The notes under the pieces were generated by a model, which saw nothing but the letters and a program-made list of their open reading frames with translations, ran no database searches and had not been told where the DNA came from. The translations under genes and the position numbers were made by a program. 40,464 nucleotides of DNA, taken from positions 1 through 40,464 of the forward strand of contig JAQBNO010000118.1 of assembly GCA_028288485.1 (NCBI GenBank), in the 5' to 3' direction. This document shows positions 6,797-15,880 of the stretch, piece after piece; position 1 is the first letter of the stretch, and each line of letters starts with the position of its first letter. Source of the DNA: Segetibacter sp. Lineage in GTDB: Bacteria; Bacteroidota; Bacteroidia; Chitinophagales; Chitinophagaceae.

Positions 6797-8260
6797 ATGA
6801 CGACAAACGAAAATAAGTTTCAGGAGATTATATCTCACGCTAAAGAATATGGCTTTGTTTTCCCAAGCAGCGAAATTTATGATGGGTTAAGCGCTGTATA
6901 TGACTACGGACCATATGGCAGTGAATTAAAAAAGAATATACGCGACTATTGGTGGAAGTCGATGACCCAGATGCATGAAAACATTGTAGGCATTGATGCT
7001 GCTATTTTTATGCACCCCACTACCTGGAAGGCAAGTGGCCACGTAGATAATTTCAGCGACCCAATGATTGATAACAGGGACAGCAATAAGCGTTACCGGG
7101 TTGATCATTTAATAGAAGGCCTCGCAGACAAGTTGAAAGAAGCAGGAAAAACAAAAGAAGCAGATGACCTTATTGCAGAAATGGATCGGCTGCTGGCGGC
7201 AGATGATTTTTCAGCATTAAAAGAATTGATTGCAGCAAACAATATCGTTTGTTCTATCAGCGGCACTGGCAACTGGACCGATATCCGGCAGTTTAACCTG
7301 ATGTTTTCTACGCAACTTGGCAGCGTTGCTGAAGAAGCAGATACTATTTATCTACGTCCCGAAACAGCCCAGGGCATCTTCGTGAACTTTCTGAATGTTC
7401 AAAAAACCTCCCGGATGCGTATTCCTTTTGGGATTGCACAAACAGGAAAAGCGTTTCGAAACGAAATCGTGGCGCGCCAATTCATTTTCAGAATGCGCGA
7501 ATTTGAACAAATGGAAATGCAGTTTTTTGTTCGGCCGGGCACAGAAGGCGATTGGTACAAGTACTGGAAAGAAGCCCGCCTTCAATGGCACCTAAGCTTA
7601 GGAACTTCTCCGGAAAAATACCGTTACCACGATCATGTTAAATTAGCCCATTACGCGAAAGAAGCCTGTGACATTGAATTTGAATTTCCGATTGGTTTTA
7701 AAGAGGTAGAAGGCATACACTCCCGTAGTGATTTTGATTTATCGCAGCACCAGTTGTACAGCAAAAAGAAGATGCAGTATTTCGACAACGATGTTGATCC
7801 TGCTACCGGCAAACCTTTTGGAAATTATATTCCTTATGTAGTGGAAACCTCAATTGGTTTAGACCGAATGTTCCTGCTCATCTTAAGCGAAAGCTATGAA
7901 GAAGAGACTCTAACCAAGGAAGACGGAAGCACAGACAAACGGGTAGTGCTGCATATTCCTGCTAAAATTGCGCCGGTAAAACTGGCTATTTTGCCTTTGG
8001 TTAAAAAAGACGGTTTGCCTGAAATTGCGCGGGAGATCATGAACGACTGCAAGCCGCATTTCCGTTGTTTTTACGAAGAGAAAGATGCAATAGGGAAGCG
8101 CTATCGCCGCCAGGATGCAATTGGTACTCCATTCTGTGTTACCATCGACCACCAAACAAAAGAAGATCAAACCGTTACTATACGCTACCGCGACTCGATG
8201 CAGCAGGAGCGAGTTCCTTTAAGCACCGTCAGAGATGTTGTGTTGAAGAATATCAGTTAG
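6797..8260 (+). CDS. glyS: Glycyl-tRNA synthetase, dimeric class II type
   Basis: The 487-residue enzyme joins glycine to tRNA-Gly in the cytoplasm. It is the single-chain alpha2 type, also named glyQS, not the alpha2beta2 form of E. coli. Visible features are the N-terminal SEIYDGLSAVYDYGPYGSEL, class II motif 2 around FRNEIVARQFIFRMREFEQME, and motif 3 around VVETSIGLDRMFLLIL, ending in an anticodon-binding domain (PVKLAILPLVKKDGL to TVRDVVLKN). The frame is open upstream to 6638, but that extension is low-complexity and MTTNENKFQEIISHAKEYGF at 6797 is the conserved start. The 6589-6796 stretch holds 10-bp inverted arms AGGTTGAAGG (6595) and CCTTCAACCT (6676), of no clear meaning. Confidence 0.95.
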   Translation: MTTNENKFQEIISHAKEYGFVFPSSEIYDGLSAVYDYGPYGSELKKNIRDYWWKSMTQMHENIVGIDAAIFMHPTTWKASGHVDNFSDPMIDNRDSNKRYRVDHLIEGLADKLKEAGKTKEADDLIAEMDRLLAADDFSALKELIAANNIVCSISGTGNWTDIRQFNLMFSTQLGSVAEEADTIYLRPETAQGIFVNFLNVQKTSRMRIPFGIAQTGKAFRNEIVARQFIFRMREFEQMEMQFFVRPGTEGDWYKYWKEARLQWHLSLGTSPEKYRYHDHVKLAHYAKEACDIEFEFPIGFKEVEGIHSRSDFDLSQHQLYSKKKMQYFDNDVDPATGKPFGNYIPYVVETSIGLDRMFLLILSESYEEETLTKEDGSTDKRVVLHIPAKIAPVKLAILPLVKKDGLPEIAREIMNDCKPHFRCFYEEKDAIGKRYRRQDAIGTPFCVTIDHQTKEDQTVTIRYRDSMQQERVPLSTVRDVVLKNIS

Positions 8261-8300
8261 TAGTAGTAGAATTCAGATTTCATCATTTATTCTTCATTAT

Positions 8301-8771
8301 TTACTCCGGCCTCTCGCGCCTCTGGTGCGAGCTCTCGCCGCGTGTACTTGATCTGTCACCACGAGTCTCGTCCCTTAACCCGGATGGCGAACTTCTTCGC
8401 CTTTTTTTCCGGCGCGACTTGTTCCTGCTGGGCATATCATTATTAAGTAAAATACTCACAAGAGCAAAGATTACAAATACAGCTCCCGCTATGGCCATGC
8501 CAAAGAACATAACAGTATGTCCTTTGTTACTGTAGTCCCAGGCAGCATAAAACATAATAACGGCTTCTAAAAGAAAAAAAGCAACATCGCCCTGTAAAAA
8601 CTGCTGAGTAATGGACTTGTGCCAGCCGGCTAATAACATAAATAACACTGCTACGCCTAAGTAGCCTGCAGCAGGTTTATAGTCGCCACTTTCAAAAGAA
8701 TCAAAACCGTGTATCATTACAATGAGGCCTGCGAGCAAATGCCCTAACTGTTGCAATTTTTCTTTATTCAT
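8301..8771 (-). CDS. Four-helix membrane protein with arginine-rich tail, unknown function
   Basis: The 156-residue protein has about four hydrophobic helices (residues ~8-22, 35-52, 62-80, 86-108), then an abruptly different C-terminal tail of ~45 residues rich in Arg and Ser (SRNKSRRKKRRRSSPSG and onward). The tail is encoded by GC-rich sequence with short dyads such as ACGAG-A-CTCGT and GCGAG-AG-CTCGC, unlike the AT-richer body. It may be a repeat that has run into the end of the gene. The gene converges on glyS, whose stop is 40 bp away. No family was recognised. Confidence 0.65.
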   Translation of the reverse strand: MNKEKLQQLGHLLAGLIVMIHGFDSFESGDYKPAAGYLGVAVLFMLLAGWHKSITQQFLQGDVAFFLLEAVIMFYAAWDYSNKGHTVMFFGMAIAGAVFVIFALVSILLNNDMPSRNKSRRKKRRRSSPSGLRDETRGDRSSTRGESSHQRRERPE

Positions 8772-8889
8772 AAGTAATGCCTTTTTAAGCTACGATCTGC
8801 CTACCTGATCCAATACAAACGTCAAAGGTGAGAAGAATATTTTCGCATTTCACTTCTCGCGTTCCATATATAACAGACCTGACTTTACT

Positions 8890-9618
8890 CTAACCATATA
8901 GTTCAAGATGAATATCCTTTTTATCGTAACCTAAGGCGAGAATCCTCTGTTTCGCCTCGTCAATCATATTCTTCCAACCGCATAAATAAAAATAAGCCGG
9001 CAATTTTTCCTTAGAAAGAATTTCTTCATATACCGCATGTACATAACCTTTTCGTACGCTCGTATTGTCTTCTGCCTCCCTCGAAAAAGTGGGGATATAA
9101 AAATAATTTTCTATCTCCTTTTCAAGTTCCTTTAATTCCTCGTAGTATAAACAATCTTTTATCAACCGGGTGCCAAACAGCAGGTAAAGATTTTTATGGG
9201 GAGTTTTATATCGGTTAATATGATGAAGCATACTTCGGAAGGGAGCCACACCGGTACCTGTACAAATAAGGAAGATGTCGCGGTCAAGGGTTTGAGGTAA
9301 AACAAAAACGCCTTGCGGCCCCCGAAGTAATAATTCTGAACCTTCTCTTACTTCATTAAATATATACGTGGTTCCTGCACCTCCTTCAAGGTAAACGATC
9401 ACCAGCTCAATTACGTTTGTTCCATCGGGTGTTGAAGCGATAGAATAACTCCGCCATCTCTTGTTCTTTTTTTCATGAATAGGAAGATCAAGTGTAACAA
9501 ATTGACCGGGAATAAAATTAAAAGTTTCAACTTCAGGAATTTGAATCCAATAACGACGGGTAGAAGCTGTCTCTTCAGTAATTTTTATAACAATTCCTTT
9601 CCGCCAGGGTTCTAACAT
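8890..9618 (-). CDS. Ferredoxin--NADP(+) reductase-like flavoprotein
   Basis: The 242-residue protein has the two-domain FNR fold. The N-terminal FAD barrel includes the flavin-binding R-S-Y-S-I-A motif (~residues 56-61) and a G-G-A-G-T-T segment; the C-terminal NAD(P) domain includes CTGTGVAPFRSML (~118-130), LLFGTR (~147-152) and YFYLCGWKNMIDEAKQ. No plant-type [2Fe-2S] domain is fused, so it resembles single-domain reductases that pass electrons between NADPH and ferredoxin or flavodoxin. The terminal residue pattern E-L-Y-G lacks the aromatic C-terminus of plastid FNR. Cytoplasmic and apparently monocistronic. The exact electron partner is unknown. Confidence 0.88.
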   Translation of the reverse strand: MLEPWRKGIVIKITEETASTRRYWIQIPEVETFNFIPGQFVTLDLPIHEKKNKRWRSYSIASTPDGTNVIELVIVYLEGGAGTTYIFNEVREGSELLLRGPQGVFVLPQTLDRDIFLICTGTGVAPFRSMLHHINRYKTPHKNLYLLFGTRLIKDCLYYEELKELEKEIENYFYIPTFSREAEDNTSVRKGYVHAVYEEILSKEKLPAYFYLCGWKNMIDEAKQRILALGYDKKDIHLELYG

Positions 9619-9734
9619 GCTCTATTTTTTGTGAAAAGTATCAAAAACATCTAAACCGTGAATATATAAACTCCTTTTAGAATTGAAGTTATAAAATGAC
9701 TTTATTTAGCAAGGGAAAAGGTAAAAACAGTTGA

Positions 9735-9795
9735 TTTTTTTGGGGGAGCAGCAGTAGTTTTTCATGGAGTCATCGTTGTGTCACTCTCTTGTACT
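9735..9795 (-). repeat. R1 dispersed repeat, copy 3 (short form, GTGACAC subtype)
   Basis: The plus strand reads a T-run with GGGGGAGC, then CAGTAGTTTTTCATGG, then CATCGTTGTGTCACTCTCTT followed by GTACT. It belongs to the subtype in which the core dyad GCGACGC is replaced by GTGACAC. It lies in the 621-bp gap 9619-10239, which otherwise holds only R1 copy 4 and the mfd promoter; no gene is seen there. Confidence 0.75.
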
Positions 9796-10071
9796 GTAAA
9801 TCATTGTTCTTCAGTTAACATATTTACTGGAATGTGCAAATACTAAGAACGATACCGAAAAGACAATAACAAAAGAACTACAACAACTCATGCAAAATTT
9901 GATAACGACTTTATAACTACTTTTCAGATTCCAAGAAATATGTAGAAGATTGCAGGAACAAAGAGTTTTGCACTAGAAAAATTACCTTTAAAACGGAAAT
10001 CAAGAGTTTTCTGCTATTAAAGACTAGCTATGTCCAATTTAAGTAGGTGGAGGCAGACATAAAAATATACC

Positions 10072-10131
10072 GTACAAGTGAGTGACACAACCAAAGCCTC
10101 ACAACGAAATTCAGCTGGTAACATACATTTC
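10072..10131 (+). repeat. R1 dispersed repeat, copy 4 (short form, GTGACAC subtype, degenerate)
   Basis: The core GTACAAGTGAGTGACACAAC starts at 10072. The distal part is diverged but ends in GCTGGTAAC, similar to the GCCGGTACC end of other copies. Copies 3 and 4 are inverted with respect to each other, with their GTACAAG ends facing inward across 276 bp of non-coding DNA. The distal end is approximate. Confidence 0.6.
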
Positions 10132-10182
10132 CCATACAAAATCTTAACAATAACTCATTTTACAATTCTCACCCTTACCGGT

Positions 10183-10190
10183 TATCTTTG
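10183..10190 (+). promoter_or_regulatory. Bacteroidota-type -7 promoter element of mfd
   Basis: TATCTTTG is an exact TAnnTTTG match 49 bp before the mfd ATG. It implies a leader of about 40 nt. Confidence 0.5.
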
Positions 10191-10239
10191 CCAACCTTAA
10201 TAAATAACAAGTGTTATACTATTAAGGCCAGAAGAGCGA

Positions 10240-13200
10240 ATGAACCTGCAGCATTTATCAGATAAATTTCAAAATAACCCCCGCCTTTTTCAAGTTGCGG
10301 ACAGGCTTTCTTATTCCCAACCTCAACGTATTTACCTTAAAAACCTGCACGGAAGCAGTATTGAATTTACCGTTTCCGCTATCTTTAATCACAAAGCAAC
10401 AGAGAGTTTAAACCACCTGATCGTTTTAAATGATGCAGAAGAAGCGGCTTATTTTCACAACACATTAGAGAGTTTAACCAGTGCTTTAGACCTTTTTTAT
10501 TTTCCGTCTTCTTTTAAAAACCGAAAGAATTTTAAGCTGCTCAACAGCAGTCATGTCATGCTTCGAACTGAAGCTTTAACGAGGCTTTCTGCAGGTGGAA
10601 ATAAAAAGCTGATTGTAACGCATCCTGAAGCGCTTTTTGAAAAGGTGGTGCTTCCGAAAACACTCTCAGGTAACATTATTTATATAAAAACAAATGAAAC
10701 CATTAACCTCGACGGGTTACTGGAATTATTTGTGATGTATGGCTTCGAACGCACAGACTTTGTTTACGAGCCCGGACAATTTGCTCTACGCGGCGGTATT
10801 CTTGATATTTACTCTTATGGCAACGAGAAGCCGTACCGTGTAGAATTATTCGGAAATGATGTAGACAGTATTCGAATTTTCGATCCTGAAACGCAGTTGA
10901 GTGAAAGGAGGCTGATGCAGGTGAGCATAATACCGAATGTAGATACGCAATTTGCGACAGGCGATAAAGTATCGATCTTAGAGTTTTTACCTGAAAATAC
11001 TGTCGTTTGGATCCAGGACTGGCAGTTTGCCAAAGAACGGATCCTGACACAGGAAGAAGACCTCGATTTTTTTCTGGAACTACAGAAAGAAAGCAGTAAC
11101 AAAAAACAGCAGATCGAAGAAGATGATGATACAAAAGTATTAAAAGATGTAAACCCGGGAGATTTTGTAAAGGCAGAAATTATTGAACAACAGCTTGCAT
11201 CGAGGCATATAATTGAATTCGATAGGAGTAATTATTTTAACGGAGTTGAAGTTGAATTTAATACGAAAGAACAACCGTCTTTCAACAGGCAATTCGACCT
11301 TTTAATCAAGGACCTGAAGCAATGGGAAAAGAAAGGGTTCGAACTTTTCATCTTTGCCGAAAATCCTAAACAACTTGAAAGACTTCATAGCATTTTTGAA
11401 GACCTTAAAGCTGAAATTCAATTTACACCGCTTGCAACTGATATTCACCGCGGCTTTATAGATGAAGATGTAAAAGTGGTTTGTTATACCGATCACCAGG
11501 TATTTCAGCGGTACCATAAATACAAGGTTAAACAGGCGTACAATAAAAACAAGGCGCTCACACTTCGTACCCTTCGTGAACTTCAACCGGGAGATTATGT
11601 AACGCACATTGACCATGGCGTTGGCACTTACAGTGGTTTACAAAAGCTGGAAGTGAACGGGCGTTTACAGGAAGCTGTCAGGATTATTTACAAAGACAAC
11701 GACATCCTGTACGTGAACATCAATTCGCTTCATAAGATAAGCAAATACACCGGCAAGGAAGGAAGTGTGCCTAAGGTGAATAAAATTGGAAGCGACGCAT
11801 GGCAGAAGCTGAAAGAAAAAACGAAATCGAAGGTTAAAGAAATAGCCTTCGACCTCATTCAGTTATATGCTGAAAGAAAAGCGCAGCAAGGTTTTGCCTT
11901 CAGTCCTGATAATTACATGCAAACGGAGCTTGAAGCATCTTTTATCTACGAAGACACTCCCGACCAAAGCAAGGCAACAGCCGATGTAAAAAAAGATATG
12001 GAGAGCCCCGCGCCAATGGACAGGCTAGTGTGCGGCGATGTCGGTTTCGGTAAAACGGAAGTAGCAGTAAGAGCAGCCTTTAAAGCGGTTGTTGATGGAA
12101 AACAGGCTGCAATACTTGTTCCTACAACCATCCTTGCTTTTCAACACTATAAAACTTTCCAGGACAGGTTAAAAGACTTTCCTGTTACGGTCGATTATGT
12201 CAACCGTTTTAAATCTGCGAAAGAGAAAAAAGAAACGCTTCAAAAGTTACAGGAAGGAAAAGTAGATATTATAATAGGAACACATTCGATATTAGGCAAA
12301 GAGGTAAAGTTCAAAGACCTGGGCATAATGATTATTGACGAAGAGCAGAAATTTGGTGTCGGCTCTAAGGAAAAACTCAAGACGTTAAAAACTAATGTGG
12401 ACTGTTTAACGCTGACTGCTACGCCAATTCCCAGGACCCTCCAGTTCAGCCTCATGGGGGCACGAGATCTCAGCATCATCAACACACCGCCACCGAACAG
12501 GCAACCCATTCAAACGGAAGTGCATGTGTTTAATGAAGACTTTATTCGCGACGCTATTTATTACGAAACGGAAAGAGGCGGCCAGGTTTTCTTCATCCAC
12601 AACCGCGTGCAGGGATTACACGAAATGGCTGGAATGATACAAGGTCTGTGTCCTGATTTGAGTATTGGTTATGCTCACGGCCAATTGGAAGGTCATGAAT
12701 TGGAGGAGCGGATTTTAGACTTTATCGAGAAAAAATACGATGTGCTGGTGTGTACCAATATTGTTGAAAGCGGCGTCGATATTCCAAACGTAAATACCAT
12801 TGTGATTAACAATGCACATCATTTTGGTTTAAGCGACCTGCACCAGCTTCGCGGTCGTGTAGGACGAAGCAACAAAAAAGCATTCTGTTATTTGCTTGCG
12901 CCGTCTTTAAGCACTTTACCTAACGACAGCCGAAAACGTTTACAAACATTAGAACAACATAGCGAGCTGGGAAGTGGTTTCCAGATTGCTATGAGAGACC
13001 TTGATATTCGTGGCGCCGGAAATATGCTTGGGGGCGAACAAACCGGCTTCATGGCCGAAATCGGGTTCGAAATGTACCAGAAGATTTTGAACGAAGCTAT
13101 CCGCGAATTGAAACGCAGCAAATTCAAAGACCTGTTCAAAGAAGAGATTCAGAAACAGGATGATTTTGTTGCAGATTGCACCATCGATACCGACCTCGAA

Positions 13201-13653
13201 ATACTAATCCCGGATGCTTATGTAGACAGTATTACTGAGCGCCTCTCTTTGTATACCCGGCTTGATAATTGTGAAACGGATGCTGAGCTGGAAGACTTCA
13301 AGACCGAGATGCTCGACCGGTTTGGACCTATTCCACAACCCGTTGCCGATTTATTTACTACAGTTCGCTGCCGTAAAATCGGTGTTCAATTAGGTTTCGA
13401 AAAAATGTCTTTAAAAGACAATACCCTTCGCTGTTACTTCATCAATCGGCCCGATTCTCCCTACTTCGAGTCTGAAACTTTTAAAAATATTTTAGCCTAT
13501 TTACAAAAGGGAACCAATAAAGCAAAGCTTAAACAAACCGGTAAAATGTTTTTATTGGTTGTTGAAGGTGTAAAAAATATGGAAGAAATGCATCGGTTTC
13601 TGCAACGAATGCATAAGGAAGTCAGGGCTGAAGAAACGGTCGAAGCTGTCTGA
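10240..13653 (+). CDS. mfd: Transcription-repair coupling factor Mfd
   Basis: The 1137-residue protein is a full-length Mfd. It displaces RNA polymerase stalled at DNA lesions and recruits UvrA. In order it shows the UvrB-homology module (about 1-350; FVYEPGQFALRGGILDIYSYG), the RNA polymerase-interacting domain (about 450-530; TLRELQPGDYVTHIDHGVGT), and RecG-like translocase lobes. Walker A is GDVGFGKT at about 599-606, and the DExx box is D-E-E-Q at about 700-703. Later come TATPIPRTLQFS, SGVDIPNVNTIV and QLRGRVGRS, followed by the C-terminal inhibitory TRCF domain. No key motif is missing. It is monocistronic, with its own -7 element upstream. Confidence 0.97.
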   Translation: MNLQHLSDKFQNNPRLFQVADRLSYSQPQRIYLKNLHGSSIEFTVSAIFNHKATESLNHLIVLNDAEEAAYFHNTLESLTSALDLFYFPSSFKNRKNFKLLNSSHVMLRTEALTRLSAGGNKKLIVTHPEALFEKVVLPKTLSGNIIYIKTNETINLDGLLELFVMYGFERTDFVYEPGQFALRGGILDIYSYGNEKPYRVELFGNDVDSIRIFDPETQLSERRLMQVSIIPNVDTQFATGDKVSILEFLPENTVVWIQDWQFAKERILTQEEDLDFFLELQKESSNKKQQIEEDDDTKVLKDVNPGDFVKAEIIEQQLASRHIIEFDRSNYFNGVEVEFNTKEQPSFNRQFDLLIKDLKQWEKKGFELFIFAENPKQLERLHSIFEDLKAEIQFTPLATDIHRGFIDEDVKVVCYTDHQVFQRYHKYKVKQAYNKNKALTLRTLRELQPGDYVTHIDHGVGTYSGLQKLEVNGRLQEAVRIIYKDNDILYVNINSLHKISKYTGKEGSVPKVNKIGSDAWQKLKEKTKSKVKEIAFDLIQLYAERKAQQGFAFSPDNYMQTELEASFIYEDTPDQSKATADVKKDMESPAPMDRLVCGDVGFGKTEVAVRAAFKAVVDGKQAAILVPTTILAFQHYKTFQDRLKDFPVTVDYVNRFKSAKEKKETLQKLQEGKVDIIIGTHSILGKEVKFKDLGIMIIDEEQKFGVGSKEKLKTLKTNVDCLTLTATPIPRTLQFSLMGARDLSIINTPPPNRQPIQTEVHVFNEDFIRDAIYYETERGGQVFFIHNRVQGLHEMAGMIQGLCPDLSIGYAHGQLEGHELEERILDFIEKKYDVLVCTNIVESGVDIPNVNTIVINNAHHFGLSDLHQLRGRVGRSNKKAFCYLLAPSLSTLPNDSRKRLQTLEQHSELGSGFQIAMRDLDIRGAGNMLGGEQTGFMAEIGFEMYQKILNEAIRELKRSKFKDLFKEEIQKQDDFVADCTIDTDLEILIPDAYVDSITERLSLYTRLDNCETDAELEDFKTEMLDRFGPIPQPVADLFTTVRCRKIGVQLGFEKMSLKDNTLRCYFINRPDSPYFESETFKNILAYLQKGTNKAKLKQTGKMFLLVVEGVKNMEEMHRFLQRMHKEVRAEETVEAV

Positions 13654-13764
13654 TTTATGCAGGCATTGCCATCCCACTACACCTGGCACCACTCATAAAG
13701 TTCCTGCCTGTATATTATGAGATATTAAAAGGATTGACTTATTTTATACCTAAATCATTCCTTT

Positions 13765-14124
13765 ATGCAACAGAACAGTTTTCTTGGAGCAGATGTCCAA
13801 CCCGATTATGTACCTACAAGCGATGAGAGAACCTTAGCTACTCTATCTCACATTCTTACATTGGTAGCCCCTATTCTGGCCCCATTGATCATTTATCTTA
13901 TAAAGAAAGACGAATCGAAATATGTTGCCTACCATGCAAAGGAGTCACTGAATTTTCAAATTACTATGATAATCGTGATTATTGGCCTCTTTCTTACCAT
14001 CGTTGGTATTTTGTTGGTATGGATAGTAGGTATAGTAGCGCTTGTTTTAGTGATTATAGCAACTATTAAAGCAAACGAAGGTAAATTGTATAGATACCCG
14101 CTGTCGTTAAGGCTAATAAGGTAA
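13765..14124 (+). CDS. DUF4870 domain membrane protein
   Basis: The 119-residue protein has the DUF4870 pattern: a short hydrophilic N-terminus, then DERTLATLSHILTLVAPILAPLIIYLIKK, a conserved YVAYHAKESLNFQ loop, and two tightly spaced C-terminal helices (about residues 70-105). It is an inner-membrane protein with roughly three to four helices and no known function. It follows mfd by 111 bp on the same strand. Imperfect arms ATGCAGGCA (13656) and TGCCTGTAT (near 13707) lie between them but make no convincing terminator. Confidence 0.85.
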   Translation: MQQNSFLGADVQPDYVPTSDERTLATLSHILTLVAPILAPLIIYLIKKDESKYVAYHAKESLNFQITMIIVIIGLFLTIVGILLVWIVGIVALVLVIIATIKANEGKLYRYPLSLRLIR

Positions 14125-14261
14125 CCGATCAGTTAAAGTTGTTTAAGAGGAAGAACTTTTGGTAGCCATCGTGGGGAACAATGATTAAACTTTGCTTGCG
14201 ACGCTCCGTTTGTCGTTTGGATGTCTATTGAACCTGGCTTAAAATCAGGGAAAAAATATGG

Positions 14262-14819
14262 AGATCCAGAACTCAAATGAGGTATCGAGCAACAAGCGCA
14301 GGTCGAAAGTGTAGCTTTCCAGCGCGTCTTCTCCTGGTAAAATATTATTAAACCCGTCCACTTTTGTAATAGTCCCATCTTCACGGTAAATGTAAGCAAG
14401 CTTCTTTTCAGGGTAAATCAGCCATCCCAGCCTTACCCCTTCTTAATCCATTTCTGCATTTTATCCTGGTTGTGGAAGGTAATCTGAAGGTGACATTACC
14501 CCTGCGATAAAATCAGGTGCAACATGACCGAAAGTCTGCTTTTCGTGTTGAGGTAAAGAAGCCCATTTTTCCCTTCAAAGCAAGGCTACATCAGGTGAAC
14601 GGACAGAACCATCGGGCAACGTAAAGCCAGCAGTGGATGCAAAGCATTTACCGGCATGAGAAAAACTATCCACTTACCTAACTCTACTGAAATACTTAAA
14701 CTTTGACCATTAGATCTTAATCCGGCAGGAGGCATAATTAATATTTGTTTGTTTTCATCTCTTTCTATCTTGATATGCTTGTTAGCTACACAAAACCGGC
14801 AGAATTCTTTTTCGCTCAT
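14262..14819 (-). pseudogene. Decayed Uma2-family nuclease gene
   Basis: The minus strand starts as a normal Uma2 protein (MSEKEFCRFCVANKHIKIER, then QILIMPPAGLRSNGQS) from 14819. After V-E-L-G-K-W the frame is lost, but the rest can be read by switching frames: AGFTLPDGSVRSPDVALL followed by an in-frame TGA, KQTFGHVAPDFIAGVMSPSD, then after another shift D-K-M-Q-K-W-I-K-K-G and after another VRLGWLIYPEKKLAYIYR and DALESYTFDLRLLLDTSFEF. At least three frameshifts and one nonsense codon are present. Uma2 proteins are PD-(D/E)xK nuclease-fold proteins often found in multiple copies. An exact minus-strand TAnnTTTG lies at 14882-14889 upstream. The 14125-14261 stretch shows nothing recognisable. 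Confidence 0.8.
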
Positions 14820-15063
14820 GCTGTCCTGCTACGCAATTCAATTGGTTTATAAGTGCTCCAGCCCATATTAAATAATAGATTCAAATATAAGTTTTTCACA
14901 AAAAATTATTCCTGCTTCTTATTACATCAGGAAATTGATACGCGACTGATTGAAAAGCTCGCGGCCAAAATTATTTCACTCATTCAATATGTTTTTACAT
15001 TCACTCAGTAAGTTCTGCCGCCCTTGCTGTACGAGAGGAACCTGGGAACAGGTAAATATTTCT

Positions 15064-15071
15064 TACATTTG
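15064..15071 (+). promoter_or_regulatory. Bacteroidota-type -7 promoter element
   Basis: TACATTTG matches TAnnTTTG exactly and lies 16 bp before the Uma2 start codon at 15088. The rest of the 268-bp stretch 14820-15087 is AT-rich and shows no gene. Confidence 0.45.
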
Positions 15072-15087
15072 AAACAAAGCAGGTGAT

Positions 15088-15663
15088 ATGGAAACAGTGA
15101 TCTCAAATACGAAAGTTAGTGTGACCGAGTTTCGTAAAATGTTGTTTGACGATGACGATGATTACTATTACGAAATCATTAATGGAGAAATGATACAGAA
15201 ATCAGCGCCCACATCAATGCACCAACGAATTTCCCGAAGGCTGGTTGTAATACTTGACAAGTTCGTAACTGAAAACAAATCGGGAGAAATTTTTCAATCT
15301 CCAACAGATGTTTACCTTGACGAATACAACAAGCCTCAACCAGATTTAGTGTTTGTGTCCAACCAAAAGAAAGACGTCGTTACAAATGATGGTATTATCG
15401 GCACTCCTGATTTAATTATTGAAATCGTTTCTCCGACATCCATAATAAGAGACAGGATTGAAAAGAAAAATTTATATGAGCGTATGGCGGTAGGCGAGTT
15501 TTGGCTGGTCGATCCTCAAAATACTGCGATAGAAATTTATACGCTCAAAAACAACCGCTACGAATTGTACAGCACAGCAACAATATTTGAAGGCGAACTA
15601 AAATCTGCTTTGTTTGAAGGCCTCGCCATTAATCTTGCCGATATATTTGCTGCGACAGAGTAA
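15088..15663 (+). CDS. Uma2-family PD-(D/E)xK endonuclease-like protein
   Basis: The 191-residue protein is an intact Uma2 member. The restriction-endonuclease-like fold is marked by an N-terminal YYEIINGEMIQKSAPTSMHQ, then the conserved YNKPQPDLVFVS (first catalytic Asp region), GTPDLIIEIVSPTS (catalytic Glu) and KKNLYERMAVGEFWLVDP (Lys/Tyr). Uma2 proteins are abundant in cyanobacteria and some Bacteroidota and often occur in many copies, with an unclear biological role. It sits where ureA would be expected, directly upstream of ureB, and next to a decayed relative on the opposite strand. Start ATG 15088 follows a -7 element and a weak AGCAGGTGAT purine stretch. Confidence 0.88.
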   Translation: METVISNTKVSVTEFRKMLFDDDDDYYYEIINGEMIQKSAPTSMHQRISRRLVVILDKFVTENKSGEIFQSPTDVYLDEYNKPQPDLVFVSNQKKDVVTNDGIIGTPDLIIEIVSPTSIIRDRIEKKNLYERMAVGEFWLVDPQNTAIEIYTLKNNRYELYSTATIFEGELKSALFEGLAINLADIFAATE

Positions 15664-15750
15664 AACCTTGATCGATTCCTTTTCTTCTACGATTGCAATA
15701 AAAGCCATAGCTCATTTGTTACTGCAAAACCTACATCTATAAATGAAGCC

Positions 15751-15790
15751 CGGCCTCCTTCTCCTTAAGGAGAAGGATCGAGGATGAGGT
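15751..15790 (+). repeat. R2 palindromic dispersed repeat, copy a
   Basis: It contains the perfect 20-bp palindrome CCTTCTCCTTAAGGAGAAGG at 15757-15776, followed by ATCGAGGATGAGGT. A second copy lies at 18161-18197 in the same orientation. It lies between the Uma2 gene and the R1 copy upstream of ureB. Confidence 0.75.
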
Positions 15791-15810
15791 TGCTGCGCGG
15801 ATAACAAAAT

Positions 15811-15870
15811 GTACAAGAGTGCGACGCAACGAATGCCTCATGAAAATCCTACAGATTGGTCCACAAAAAA
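15811..15870 (+). repeat. R1 dispersed repeat, copy 5, ending 10 bp before ureB
   Basis: The core GTACAAGAGTGCGACGCAAC starts at 15811. The remainder, read on the minus strand, is a T-run with GTGGACC, then GTAGGATTTTCATGAGGCAT, aligning with the CAGTAGTTTTTCATGG segment of copy 3. The T-rich end points at ureB. An ATG formed at 15809 by the repeat opens a frame continuous with ureB. Confidence 0.8.
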
Positions 15871-15880
15871 TACAAGCATT

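Noticed and set aside
14155-14200. TTTTGGTAGCCATCGTGGGG-like sequence as a further R1 copy
   Set aside because: Only the first few bases match the R1 T-rich end, and the GTACAAG core is absent.
14133-14399. Minus-strand open frame read as an independent gene
   Set aside because: Its translation is an out-of-frame reading of the decayed Uma2 C-terminus.
13654-15880. Search for ureA or its remains upstream of ureB
   Set aside because: All frames on both strands were read; only DUF4870, Uma2 sequences and repeats were found, so no ureA feature is reported.
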